In this document: positions 24,676 to 33,232 of the stretch, piece after piece
Layout of the letters: each line of letters begins with the position of its first letter
How positions within the stretch are numbered: position 1 is the stretch's first letter
NCBI RefSeq assembly: GCF_000384115.1
Contig: NZ_KB913029.1
Coordinates: 1,646,907-1,710,906, forward strand
Direction of reading: 5' to 3'
From: Sporichthya polymorpha DSM 43042
Lineage (GTDB): Bacteria > Actinomycetota > Actinomycetes > Sporichthyales > Sporichthyaceae
DNA: 64,000 nucleotides
Notes under the pieces: generated by a model
The model's input: the letters and a program-made list of their open reading frames with translations, nothing else
Database searches by the model: none
What the model was told of the DNA's origin: nothing
Translations under genes and position numbers: made by a program

Positions 24676-25911
24676 TCAGTCCGGCAGTTTCGGGACCTCG
24701 AAACCGGTCGACCGGCCGAGCAGGACGGCCCGGTCGATCGCGGCACGGCCGAAGCGTTCGCGTACGGCGTCGAGGGTGGCGTCGAGGGCGCCGGGCTCGC
24801 CGACGGTCGGGGTCTCGGTGCCGGAGCGCGGGAACGGGAGCGCGAGCTGCACGGCATCGGCGTCGTCGAGGTCCGCGACCGAGACGCCGACGAGCGTGAG
24901 CCCGCGCTCGGCGATCAGCGGCCGGGCCGCGGTGAGCAACGCCTGCACCGCCGCCAGGACGGTGGCGGTGTCGTCGGTCGGGGCAGGGAGGGTGTGCGAA
25001 CGGGTGACCGAGGCGAAGTCGTCGAACCGCAGCCGGAGCACGACCGTACGTCCCACGCGGTGCGCGGCCCGCACGCGGCGCATGACCCGGTCGACGATCG
25101 CGATCGTGAGCGCCTCGATCTCGGCCGGGGTGCGGCGGCCCCGGCCGAACGCCGACTGCGACCCGATCGACCTGCGTCGTCGCCCGACCACGACCGGCCG
25201 TGGGTCGAGGTTGTGCGAGAGCGCGAAGAGCTGACGCCCGGCCGCCGGGCCGAGCATCGCCGTCAGCGCCTCGGGGGCGAGCGTCGCGACCTCGCCCACG
25301 GTCGTGATCCCCCGCTCCGCGAGCTTCGCCGTCGTCACCGGCCCGACGCCCCAGAGTGCGCTCACCGGCAGCGGGTGCAGGAACTCCAGCTCGGTCTCCG
25401 GCGGAACGAGGAGCAGTCCGTCCGGCTTCGCGACCCGGCTGGCGACCTTCGCGAGGAACTTCGTCCGCGCGATCCCCACCGTGATCGCGAGCCCGACCTC
25501 CGTCCGCACCCGCGCGCGCAGACGCATCGCGATCTCCGCCGGCGGGCCCGAGAGCCGGCGCAGCCCGCCGACGTCGAGGAAGGCTTCGTCGATGGAGATC
25601 CCCTCCACCAGCGGGGTGATGTCGTCGAAGACGCGGAACACCGCGCGGCTCGCCTCGGTGTACGCGTCGAACCGCGGCGGCACCACGACGGCGTGGGGGC
25701 ACAGCCGACGGGCCTGCACCCCGCCCATCGCGCCGCGCACGCCGTAGGCCCGGGCCTCGTAGCTGGCCGCGAGCACCACTCCGCCCCCCACCAGGACGGG
25801 TCGCCCACGCAGCGCGGGGTCGTCCCGCTGCTCCACCGACGCGTAGAACGAGTCCAGGTCGGCGTGCAGGATCGACGCCTCGCGGCGGTCAGCGTTCTCC
25901 ACCCGGCTCAT
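24676..25911 (-). CDS. dinB: DNA polymerase IV (Y-family), 411 aa
   Basis: Translesion polymerase. Catalytic motifs: ILHADLDSFYASVEQ (first Asp and steric gate Phe/Tyr) and SIDEAFLDV (Asp-Glu pair); little-finger region around GRGRRTPAEIE. A C-terminal PFPR-like patch (LALPFPRSG) may be the beta-clamp-binding motif. The ATG giving MSRVENADRR is chosen; it abuts a LexA box at 25911-25926, so the transcript leader is very short or absent. SOS induction is expected. The start overlaps the end of the DUF899 gene by 23 bp. Confidence 0.93.
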   Translation of the reverse strand: MSRVENADRREASILHADLDSFYASVEQRDDPALRGRPVLVGGGVVLAASYEARAYGVRGAMGGVQARRLCPHAVVVPPRFDAYTEASRAVFRVFDDITPLVEGISIDEAFLDVGGLRRLSGPPAEIAMRLRARVRTEVGLAITVGIARTKFLAKVASRVAKPDGLLLVPPETELEFLHPLPVSALWGVGPVTTAKLAERGITTVGEVATLAPEALTAMLGPAAGRQLFALSHNLDPRPVVVGRRRRSIGSQSAFGRGRRTPAEIEALTIAIVDRVMRRVRAAHRVGRTVVLRLRFDDFASVTRSHTLPAPTDDTATVLAAVQALLTAARPLIAERGLTLVGVSVADLDDADAVQLALPFPRSGTETPTVGEPGALDATLDAVRERFGRAAIDRAVLLGRSTGFEVPKLPD

Positions 25912-26719
25912 CGAACACATGTTCGCATGAAGCGGTGGGCGCTGTCGCGTACTCGTCGTGCAGCCGGACCCAGGTCCGGCCGCCACCGAGATCGGGCATG
26001 CCGTCCCAGCCCTCGCCCCGACCGAACGGAGTGAGGTCGAGCCACATGTACGTGCTCAGCAGGAGTTCGACGCCGCGCCCGTACGTCGAGTAGGTGTGCA
26101 GGACGGTGTCGCCCGGGGGGTCGGGACGCAGGAACACCGAGACCCCGTTGAGCTCCTCGGCCTCGGCGAGCGCGCCGAGGCCGGCCTGCCGCAGTTCGTC
26201 GGCGGTCCGGTAGTTCCACCGGATCGGCGCAACGCGCTCGTCGAGGGAGACCCCGAAGTCGTAGTTGAACGTGCTGCCCGCCGAGGAGTACCAGGGGAAG
26301 GTCCAGCCCATCCGGCGCGCGAAGGCCGCGAGCTCCGACTCCGGCGCGCGGGAGACCGCGACCAACGTCGTGTCCCGCGCGTGCAGGTGCGCCAGATTGC
26401 CGATGGCGTCGGCGTGGAAGGCGCAGCCCGGACAGGAGCGGCCCCACCCCGGACCGAACATCAGGTGCAGGACGATCAGCTGGCGGCGGCCCTCGAACAG
26501 TTCCGCGAGCGTCCGCTGCCCGTCCGGCCCGCGGAACTCGTACGGCTGATCGACGCGCACCGCGGGCATCGCCCGCCGGGCCCGGTTGATGCGGTCACGC
26601 CAGCGCGTCTCCTCCTTCTCCAGCTCGAGGAGGGCCGTACGCGCGGCCAGCCAGGTTGCGCGGTCCACCACCTCGGGAGTGCCCATACCCCCCAGACCCG
26701 CCGGGGGCGGGGAACTCAT
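25889..26719 (-). CDS. DUF899 thioredoxin-like family protein, 276 aa
   Basis: Thioredoxin-fold protein of the DUF899 type: FMFGPGWGRSCPGC-like segment (MFGPGWGRSCPGC) with a CxxC-like pair, followed by SRAPESELAAFARRMGW and FNYDFGVS. Function uncharacterised; family is often annotated as dithiol-disulfide oxidoreductase-like. Its 3' end contains the LexA box of dinB. It starts 4 bp after the sigma-factor stop on the same strand and is probably co-transcribed with it. Confidence 0.85.
   Translation of the reverse strand: MSSPPPAGLGGMGTPEVVDRATWLAARTALLELEKEETRWRDRINRARRAMPAVRVDQPYEFRGPDGQRTLAELFEGRRQLIVLHLMFGPGWGRSCPGCAFHADAIGNLAHLHARDTTLVAVSRAPESELAAFARRMGWTFPWYSSAGSTFNYDFGVSLDERVAPIRWNYRTADELRQAGLGALAEAEELNGVSVFLRPDPPGDTVLHTYSTYGRGVELLLSTYMWLDLTPFGRGEGWDGMPDLGGGRTWVRLHDEYATAPTASCEHVFDEPGGER
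25911..25926. promoter_or_regulatory. LexA (SOS) box
   Basis: TCGAACACATGTTCGC matches the actinobacterial SOS box TCGAAC-N4-GTTCGA at all but the last base. It lies at the dinB start and inside the 3' end of the upstream coding region. Confidence 0.85.
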
Positions 26720-26722
26720 CGC

Positions 26723-27739
26723 TCAGGCGGGGACGGGCAGGTCGTCCGGGTGCGCGGGGAGGCCGTAGAGCGGGAAGAGGCGCTCGACGTCGAGGAAGTA
26801 GTTGAGCCCGACGATGACGCCGTCCTTGATCTCGAGGACGTGGATCGACCACGGGTGGTACGACGTGCCGTCCTCGGTCCGCCGCCACTGGGCGAAGGCG
26901 GGCATGCCGTTGGCGGAGACCGGCACCATCCGCGAGCCCTCGCACCGCTTCCCGGGCCCGGTCATCCAGGCGAGGACCTGCTCCGGGCCGGACAGCCACA
27001 TCGGGTACGGCGGCATGCACATCGTGGCGTCGGAGTGCAGCAGCTTCACCAGACCGTCGATGTCGTAGCGGGTGAACGCGTCGAGGTACTTCTCGAGCAG
27101 TTCGCGCTGCGCGGCGTCCGTGGGCTCGTACGTCTCGGCCTCGATCGCGGGCGAGGTGTCGAGCGTCGCGCGAGCACGTTGCAGCGCGCTGTTCACCGAC
27201 GCCACCGACGTCCCGAGCAGCTCCGCCACCTCGGCCGCGGACCAGCGGAGCACCTCGCGCAGCAGCAGAACCGCGCGCTGACGGGGCGGCAGCTTCTGCA
27301 GGGCGGCGACGAAGGCGAGCCGCACGGACTCCTTCGCCAGCGCCGCCTCGGCCGGGTCCAGGACCCCGGGAAGGGTCCGCGCGTCGACCGACGGCTCCAC
27401 CCACATCGACTCGACGGTGGGCGGGGCGTGGTGGTCGAGCGCCTGCGAGCACGGGCCGAGGTCCATCGGCCGCGCCCGCCGCTGACGCGCCGTCAGCATG
27501 TCGAAGCAGACGTTGGTCGCGATGCGGTACAGCCACGACTTGCGCGACGAGCGGCCCTCGAAGGAGTCCTGCGCCTTCCACGCCCGGAGCATGGTCTCCT
27601 GCACGGCGTCCTCGGCCTCGAAGCTCGACCCGAGCATCCGGTAGCAGTAGCCGGTGAGCCCGACGCGGTGCGCCTCGGCCTCGGCGAGGACGTCGGCGGC
27701 CGCGGGGTCGCCGGCGGGGTCGAGCACGGAGGACGTCAT
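26723..27739 (-). CDS. ECF sigma factor, SigG-like with SnoaL-type C-terminus, 338 aa
   Basis: Sigma-70 region 2 is GYCYRMLGSSFEAEDAVQET (about 25-45), region 4 is LPPRQRAVLLLREVLRWSAAEVAELL (about 165-190), and a C-terminal SnoaL-like domain (about 220-338) replaces a separate anti-sigma factor. The linker with VEPSVDARTLP is typical of the SigG/TIGR02960 group. ATG at 27739 with CAGGAG upstream. Operon with the DUF899 gene downstream; the DUF5701 gene lies 24 bp upstream on the same strand. Confidence 0.9.
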   Translation of the reverse strand: MTSSVLDPAGDPAAADVLAEAEAHRVGLTGYCYRMLGSSFEAEDAVQETMLRAWKAQDSFEGRSSRKSWLYRIATNVCFDMLTARQRRARPMDLGPCSQALDHHAPPTVESMWVEPSVDARTLPGVLDPAEAALAKESVRLAFVAALQKLPPRQRAVLLLREVLRWSAAEVAELLGTSVASVNSALQRARATLDTSPAIEAETYEPTDAAQRELLEKYLDAFTRYDIDGLVKLLHSDATMCMPPYPMWLSGPEQVLAWMTGPGKRCEGSRMVPVSANGMPAFAQWRRTEDGTSYHPWSIHVLEIKDGVIVGLNYFLDVERLFPLYGLPAHPDDLPVPA

Positions 27740-27762
27740 GAGGACTCCTGGAGTCGGGTCGG

Positions 27763-28275
27763 TCAGGGAACGCGGGCCGCGACCGAGGCGTGGCCGAGCC
27801 AGGTGTGTCGGTTGCCGGCCCAGCACCAGCCGAGCTTGGCGGCGCCCTTGCGCTCGCGGCCGTCCTTGCCGGTGCCGCCGCTGATCCAGAGCGCAGGGAC
27901 GCGCTTGTCGCCGCTGCGGGAGCCGAGCAGCATGAAGCAGCGGTTCGGCACGAGCAGCTCGGGGTGCGCGGCCACCAGCGCGATGCCCTCGACGATCGTG
28001 AGCGGGCTGCGCCCCCGCTCGGTGATGGCCGGGAGGGCCTCGTCCGGCGACCAGTTCACGTACTCGTCGCCGCGTTCGACGTCGACGAGCCGGTACGACC
28101 CGGTCGGAATTCCCAGTTCGGGCCGCGGGAGAAACCGCTCCCAGTCGGCGAGGTCGACGGAGACGAACCCGGGCTTGTCCCCGATGCGGAGCTGCGCCAT
28201 CGCCGCGGCGACGTCCACCGGCCCCGCCGGGACCTCGACCTCCGCCACCGCCACGCTCGTGCCTGCGTCTGCCAT
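27763..28275 (-). CDS. DUF5701 family protein, 170 aa
   Basis: Soluble protein with segments FLPRPELGIPTGSYRLVDVERGDEY and LTIVEGIALVAAHPELL, which I recall from the uncharacterised actinobacterial DUF5701 family. A Trp/Cys-rich end, KLGWCWAGNRHTWLGHASV, stands out. Start at the ATG giving MADAGTSVAV. Divergent from the HxlR regulator with a palindrome between them, so it is the likely target of that regulator. Confidence 0.75.
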   Translation of the reverse strand: MADAGTSVAVAEVEVPAGPVDVAAAMAQLRIGDKPGFVSVDLADWERFLPRPELGIPTGSYRLVDVERGDEYVNWSPDEALPAITERGRSPLTIVEGIALVAAHPELLVPNRCFMLLGSRSGDKRVPALWISGGTGKDGRERKGAAKLGWCWAGNRHTWLGHASVAARVP

Positions 28276-28357
28276 CGCGACTCCCCTCACCGATCCGGAC
28301 CGACCAGAACCAGACGAGTGGGTGCTCGAAGAAGTTCCGCGAGGCGCCACCGGATTA

Positions 28358-28374
28358 GGTTGCGATTTGCAACC
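28358..28374. promoter_or_regulatory. Palindrome between DUF5701 and hxlR genes
   Basis: GGTTGC, five bases, GCAACC; perfect 6-bp arms. It is 39 bp upstream of the HxlR start and 83 bp upstream of the DUF5701 start. Candidate HxlR operator. Confidence 0.5.
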
Positions 28375-28412
28375 ATTGCTTGTCAAGAGAACTGCGCTCT
28401 AGAATCCGGACC

Positions 28413-29120
28413 ATGGCCGAACGCAGCTACGGGCAGTACTGCGGGCTCGCGCGCGCCCTCGACCTCGTCGGCGAGCGCTGGGCCCTCCTGCTGGTCCGCG
28501 ACCTCCTGGTCGGGCCGAGGCGGTTCACCGACCTGCGCCGCGGGCTGCCCAAGATCCCCTCGAACGTCCTCAGCACGCGACTGCGCGAGCTGGAGGAGGG
28601 CGGCGTCGTCCGCCGGCGCGCGCTGCCGCGCCCGGACTCCGGCGTGGTCTACGAGCTGACCGACTACGGCCGTGCGCTCGAGGACGTCGTGCTCCGGCTC
28701 GGCAGCTGGGGCGCGGCGCACCTGTCCGACCTCCGGCCCGGAGAGGTGCTGACGCCGGACGCGATGGTGATCGCCCTGCGCGCCATGTTCCGACCGGACG
28801 CGGCCGCCGGTCTGCACGCCACGTTCCGGTTCGTGCTCGGCCCGCCGGACGCGCCGACGGTGTTCTTCGCCCGGGTCGACGGGGCGGCCCTGGAGGCGGG
28901 GCCCGGCCCCGGCCCGGAGGCCGACCTGGTGATCGCGGGCGGGCCGGACGTCCGGCGGCTGTTCACCGGCGAGGTCGGGGCCGGCGAGGCGATCGCGGCC
29001 GGGCTGGTCCGGGTCGACGGCCCAGCCCCCGACCCGGCAGCGCTGCTGACGGCGTTCACCGTCGCGTTCCGGCTCGGGGACGGCGTGCCGGCACCGGTGC
29101 CGGTGCCGGTGCCGGCGTGA
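28413..29120 (+). CDS. HxlR family transcriptional regulator with extended C-terminus, 235 aa
   Basis: N-terminal winged helix of the HxlR type: CGLARALDLVGERWALLLVRDLL (residues 10-32) and FTDLRRGLPKIPSNVLSTRL with recognition helix. Residues 120-225 form an added SCP2-like sensor domain seen in some actinobacterial members (VDGAALEAG, ITGEVGAGEAIA-like). The protein ends in a PVPVPVPA tract coded by a GGTGCC/CCGGTG repeat. ATG at 28413 selected at domain start. Confidence 0.88.
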   Translation: MAERSYGQYCGLARALDLVGERWALLLVRDLLVGPRRFTDLRRGLPKIPSNVLSTRLRELEEGGVVRRRALPRPDSGVVYELTDYGRALEDVVLRLGSWGAAHLSDLRPGEVLTPDAMVIALRAMFRPDAAAGLHATFRFVLGPPDAPTVFFARVDGAALEAGPGPGPEADLVIAGGPDVRRLFTGEVGAGEAIAAGLVRVDGPAPDPAALLTAFTVAFRLGDGVPAPVPVPVPA

Positions 29121-29124
29121 GGAT

Positions 29125-29529
29125 CTACTCCTCGAACAGGTCGTCGTCCTCGAGGTAGCCGAACTCGTCCTCCTCCTCGGCCTCCTCCGGCGGAACCTCT
29201 TCGAGGGTGCAGACGACGGCGTGCGTGATCGCCCAGACGTCGCCGCCGGGCTGCTTGCTGGCCGTGATCGAGGCGTGGGTCGTGCCGTCACCGAACAGGC
29301 CGGCGAAGACCACCTGGTCGGCGAACGAGCTGCGGGACTCGTACTTGAGCAGATTCAGCAGCTCGGTGTCACCGGCCTCGGTGTCCTTGCCGAGCCAGAC
29401 CTGCAGCGCCTTGTCGGAATCGGGGGCCGCGAAGGAGGCCCAGTCGACGTCCTCGATCGCCGCGAACTCCACTCGGTACGCCTCGTGGATCTCGCAGTTG
29501 ACGACCTCGTCGATCGGTTGGTCGGTCAT
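29125..29529 (-). CDS. Acidic hypothetical protein, 134 aa
   Basis: Soluble, strongly acidic protein with a Glu/Asp-only tail (PPEEAEEEDEFGYLEDDDLFEE pattern, residues about 113-134). No recognisable catalytic motif. AAAAGGCACGAC-type leader with no clear ribosome site. Stop is 5 bp from the convergent hxlR stop. Residues 15-110 have regular hydrophobic spacing suggesting an alpha/beta domain. Function unknown. Confidence 0.7.
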   Translation of the reverse strand: MTDQPIDEVVNCEIHEAYRVEFAAIEDVDWASFAAPDSDKALQVWLGKDTEAGDTELLNLLKYESRSSFADQVVFAGLFGDGTTHASITASKQPGGDVWAITHAVVCTLEEVPPEEAEEEDEFGYLEDDDLFEE

Positions 29530-29766
29530 GGAAAGTCGTGCCTTTCGAGGTCAACATCTGCGCCGGACCGGGGGAATCCGGGCGGGTGTCAGCATGACAT
29601 GCGCCACAGGCCCCGGACAGAACCCCCGGGAGGAACTGCCCGGGAACTCGGGCGCCGCGCCCTCGAACCCGGGACGCCGGGCGCCCCAGAGTCCTTCGTG
29701 TGCACCGCGGCGCAACCCGCGCCGGGACGGTAGGCACCGATCACTCCGATTTCCGAAGGAACTCCC

Positions 29767-30456
29767 ATGACCACCCTCGCCCCCTCGGCCACGTACTCCC
29801 CGGCCTCCGTCCTGGGCCGCTCCCGCGCCTGGGCCGGCACCGGCATCGCGGCCGGTCTGACCGGCGCGGTGAGCATCTTCGCCTCGATGACCTACGGCGC
29901 CCCGGTCTACGAGGAGGACCACCTCGCCAACGGCGCCGCGACGGTCGACGCGCTCGCCGACGACCGCGGCTGGCTCGTCGTGTTCCACACCGCGACGATG
30001 GCGACCGTCCTCCTGCTCCTCGTGTTCGCCGCCGGCCTCAAGCGGCGCCTGGAGGAGCAGGCCCCCGTCGGGAGCCTGCTGCCCAACGTCGCCGCGTGGG
30101 GCCTGCTGCTGGTCTCGGTCGCGGGCCTGATGGGTTCGGCGCTCGACACCGAGTTCCTGTTCGGCCTGGGCGAGGATGAAGGGTTCTCCGAGTCCAACGC
30201 GATGTTCTTCGGCCACTGGGTCGGCACCGTGCCGTGGCTGTGGGCCGGCGCCGGCGTGACCGCCCTCGCCGTCGGGATCGCCGCGCTCAAGCACGACGCC
30301 GCCCCGCGCTGGATCGGCTGGGTCTCGCTCGTGCTCGGCGGCATCATCACCGCCTTCGGCGTGAGCCCGCTGCAGTACATGGCCGGCTTCTTCGCCCCGG
30401 TGTGGCTGTTCGTCGCCGCGCTCGGCTTCACCCTCGGCGAGCGTTCGACCCGCTGA
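29767..30456 (+). CDS. Multi-pass membrane protein, 229 aa
   Basis: About six hydrophobic segments (around 22-42, 72-90, 104-124, 148-170, 176-196, 200-220). An acidic loop GLGEDEGFSESNAMFFGHW lies between helices 3 and 4. Resembles the DUF998/DUF4386 class of uncharacterised four-to-six-helix proteins. ATG with AAGGAA upstream. Next to a two-component system whose kinase is interrupted; membership in its regulon is possible but unproved. Confidence 0.75.
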   Translation: MTTLAPSATYSPASVLGRSRAWAGTGIAAGLTGAVSIFASMTYGAPVYEEDHLANGAATVDALADDRGWLVVFHTATMATVLLLLVFAAGLKRRLEEQAPVGSLLPNVAAWGLLLVSVAGLMGSALDTEFLFGLGEDEGFSESNAMFFGHWVGTVPWLWAGAGVTALAVGIAALKHDAAPRWIGWVSLVLGGIITAFGVSPLQYMAGFFAPVWLFVAALGFTLGERSTR

Positions 30457-30485
30457 TCGTCCTTCGCGCTCGTAGAGTCCAGCGA

Positions 30486-31725
30486 ATGACGTCCGGAAAC
30501 TCGGCCCCGGGAGCCCCCTCTCCCGGGGCCGAATCGCGTCCCGAGGTCGGGTCTCGGGTCGAGGCCGGGTCGCGGGTCGAGGCCGGTGGGCTGCCCCGGG
30601 TGGCGTTCGCCGTCGTCACCTCGGCGTGGGCCCTGGCCCTGATCTCGCTCGGCGTCCTGGTCGCCGGGCGCCCGCCGGTCGACGAGAACCTGCTCTTCTA
30701 CGTCGTCGATGCGACCGACGCCTGCGTCTACGGCACGGTCGCCGCGGTGACGCTGTCCCGCCGGCGGCACCCGGTCGTGTGGATCCTCGCGCTCACCGCG
30801 GTCGGCGGGGGCGTCGCGGCGCTGTCCTACGCGTGGACCGTCCTGACGATCCGCCACCCCGGCCTCCCGGCCCCGGAGTGGGCGCTGGAGTTGCAGAGCA
30901 AGGCGTGGGTCCCCGGCACGATCGCGCTGATGTGCGTCCTGCCGTACCTGGTGCGGGAGCGGCGCCTGACCCCGGTGGGGGCCGGCGGCCTGGTGGTCGG
31001 GCTCGCGATCACCGCGGTGCTCACGTGGTGGAGCTTCGCGGGGTCGGAGTGGGACTTCCGCCTGATGTTCGCCCTCACCGTCGCCGGCGGGACCCTCGCC
31101 GCCCTCGAGGTCGGCTGGCGCCGGCTGCGCGGCCCCGCCGAGGAACGCGTTGGGCTCGGCTGGCTCGCCCTCGGCACCGCGATCATGACCGCGACGTTCG
31201 TGCCGCTGCTGCGCAACGACGGCTTCGACCTGCCGCTGTGGTTCACCCCGACGCTGCACCTGGCCTCGCAGGCCTTCTTCCCCGCGGCGATCCTCGTCGT
31301 GGTGCTCCGCCAACGGCTGTGGGGCATGGACCTCGCGATCAGCCGCACCGCCCTCGCCTCGACCCTCGCCGTCGGGCTCGTCGCGATCTACGTCGCGGTC
31401 ACCGCGGCGGTCACGGCCGCACTGCCGTGGGACGGCGCGGCCCAGGTCATGGCGGCCGCCGCGGTGGCGGTCGCGGTCCAGCCCTCCCGGCTCTGGCTGA
31501 ACCGTCGGGTGCGCCGGCTCGTCTACGGCACCGGCGTCGAGCCGGGCTCCGCACTGCGGGGCCTGGGCTCCTCGCTCGGCGCCGGGACCGTCGAGGATCT
31601 GCTCACCGGGCTCACCGCGAACGTCGCGGGCGCGCTGCGCCTGGAGTCGGTGACCCTGCTGCTCGACGGCACCCCGGCCGCGTCGACCGGGACGCCCACC
31701 GGCCCCGCCGCTCCTCGTCCCCCTC
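30486..31725 (+). pseudogene. Histidine kinase, N-terminal sensor half (frame broken near 31690-31725)
   Basis: Membrane sensor part of a NarL/LiaS-type kinase. After a Pro/Gly leader come about eight hydrophobic segments, then LNRRVRRLVYGTGVEPGSALRGL and the start of a GAF-like domain (VESVTLLLDG-type segment). The frame then turns into Arg/Pro-rich nonsense, while the expected continuation PLLVPLVRGDD lies in the +1 frame. A C/G-rich run at about 31695-31715 could hold a one-base insertion or two-base loss. Either a real mutation or a sequencing error. Confidence 0.7.
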
Positions 31726-32505
31726 GTGCGCGGGGACGACGTGATCGGGGAGCTCGCGGTCACCGCGCCGCCCGGCGAGACGCTCGACGGGCGTGCCCGC
31801 CGGGCCCTGGACGACCTGCTGCCGCTGATCACGACGGGCGTCGCCCTGGCCCGGTCGTCGGCGGACCTGGCCGAGGCCCGCAACCGCCTGGCCTCGGTCC
31901 GGCTCGAGGAGCGCCGCGTCCTGCGCCGCGAGCTGCACGACGGACTCGGGCCGTCGTTGGCCGGCATCCGGCTGGGCCTGCAGGGGGCGCGGAACCTGCT
32001 GACGCGCGACCCGGTCCAGACCGAGGCGCTGCTCGCTGCCCTGCAGGACGAGCTCGACAGTCGCGTCGAGGACGTCCGCGCCCTGTCCCGCAGCCTGCTC
32101 CCGCCGACGCTCGACACCGCCGGGCTCGGACCCGCGCTCGACGAGCTCGCCTCCCGCCACCGCGAGGGCGGCCTCGCCGTCGAGGTGGACTGTGCCGCCG
32201 CCGACCTGCGGGGCGACCTCGCCGCGGCGGTCTACGGCATCGCGGTCGAGGCGATGATGAACGTGGCCCGGCACAGCGGTGCGCGGTCCGCGCGCGTCGA
32301 CGTCCGGGCCGAGGGCGCCGACCTGGTCCTGCGCGTCGACGACGACGGGCACGGCCTCGCCCCCGACGCGCCGCCCGGGGTCGGGACCCGGTCCATGCGC
32401 GAGCGCGCCGAGGAGCAGGGCGGCTCGTTGCGGATCGCCCCGCTGCCGACCGGCGGCACCCGTGTCGAGGCCCGTCTTCCCGTCCCCACCGGAGTTCGGA
32501 CATGA
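31726..32505 (+). CDS. Histidine kinase catalytic half (HisKA_3 and HATPase), 259 aa
   Basis: Phospho-acceptor helix RRELHDGLGPSLAGIRLGL with His71, then NVARHSGA (N box), DDDGHGL (G1) and GTRSMRERAEEQGGSL (G2). This is the complete autokinase module of NarL-type sensors. The open frame begins at a GTG inside the interrupted gene; it could be made alone if that GTG is used but would lack the membrane sensor. Its TGA overlaps the ATG of the response regulator. Confidence 0.85.
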   Translation: MRGDDVIGELAVTAPPGETLDGRARRALDDLLPLITTGVALARSSADLAEARNRLASVRLEERRVLRRELHDGLGPSLAGIRLGLQGARNLLTRDPVQTEALLAALQDELDSRVEDVRALSRSLLPPTLDTAGLGPALDELASRHREGGLAVEVDCAAADLRGDLAAAVYGIAVEAMMNVARHSGARSARVDVRAEGADLVLRVDDDGHGLAPDAPPGVGTRSMRERAEEQGGSLRIAPLPTGGTRVEARLPVPTGVRT

Positions 32506-33170
32506 GCCAGACCAGCCGCGGGTCGGCGATCCGCGTCGCCGTCGTCGACGACCACCCGATGTTCCGCCTCGGGATGGTCGCTCTGCTGGAGACCCTCGAG
32601 GACATCGCGGTGGTGGGTCAGGCGTCCTCCGCCGCCGAGGCGGAGGCGACCGTCGGCCGGGAGGTCGACGTCGTGCTTCTGGACCTCGAGCTCGGCGACG
32701 GGAACGGCATCGACGTCACCCGCGCGCTGCTGCGCGCCCACCCGGACCTGCGCGTGCTGGTCGTGACCATGCACGAGGACGACGACTCGGTGTTCGCCGC
32801 GATCCGGGCCGGCGCTCGCGGCTACCTGCTCAAGGGCGCCACCCCCGCCGAGGTCGAACGCGCTCTCCGCGCGGTCGCCAACGGCGAGATGATCCTCGGT
32901 CCCGCCGTCGCCGCCCGCGCGATGGGCTACGTCGCCGGCACCCGGACCACCGGCGGCGGCGCCTTCCCCGAGCTGACCGACCGGGAGCGCGAGGTTCTCG
33001 ACCTCGTCGCCCGCGGCCACGACAACACCGCGATCTCCCGGCGCCTCTCGCTCAGCCCGAAGACCGTTCGCAACGTCGTCGCGAACGTCCTGACCAAGCT
33101 GAACCTGCCCGACCGCTCCGCCGCGATCGTCCGCGCCCGCGACGCCGGCCTCGGCCTCGACCCCGACTGA
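32502..33170 (+). CDS. LuxR-type response regulator, 222 aa
   Basis: Receiver domain with acidic pair DD at 16-17, phosphorylated Asp61 (VVLLDLELG) and Lys in GYLLKGA. LuxR helix-turn-helix is LTDREREVLDLVARGHDNTAI... at about 150-210. ATG overlaps the kinase stop by 4 bp, so it is coupled to the kinase. The regulator itself is intact. Short hairpin 33181-33197 follows its stop. Confidence 0.93.
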   Translation: MSQTSRGSAIRVAVVDDHPMFRLGMVALLETLEDIAVVGQASSAAEAEATVGREVDVVLLDLELGDGNGIDVTRALLRAHPDLRVLVVTMHEDDDSVFAAIRAGARGYLLKGATPAEVERALRAVANGEMILGPAVAARAMGYVAGTRTTGGGAFPELTDREREVLDLVARGHDNTAISRRLSLSPKTVRNVVANVLTKLNLPDRSAAIVRARDAGLGLDPD

Positions 33171-33180
33171 TGATCACCAG

Positions 33181-33197
33181 AAAGGGCGTCACCCTTT
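33181..33197. terminator. Short hairpin after the response regulator
   Basis: AAAGGG, five bases (CGTCA), CCCTTT followed by one T. It looks like the inner part of the GGGTGACACCC family. Weak terminator. Confidence 0.45.
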
Positions 33198-33208
33198 TCG
33201 GTGGCAAG

Positions 33209-33222
33209 TTAGGGGGGCCTAA
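33209..33222. promoter_or_regulatory. Possible IdeR/DtxR half-site box
   Basis: TTAGG-GGGG-CCTAA. The half-sites have the spacing seen in the left 14 bases of IdeR boxes of the TTAGGTTAGCCTAA form. Ends 10 bp upstream of the heme-monooxygenase-like gene. Confidence 0.5.
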
Positions 33223-33232
33223 GCTGCGGCGC

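Noticed and set aside
30234-33170. A single sensor-to-response-regulator fusion protein of 978 residues
   Set aside because: The middle third is Arg/Pro nonsense while the +1 frame holds a perfect kinase module; the join is a frameshift artefact, not a hybrid protein.
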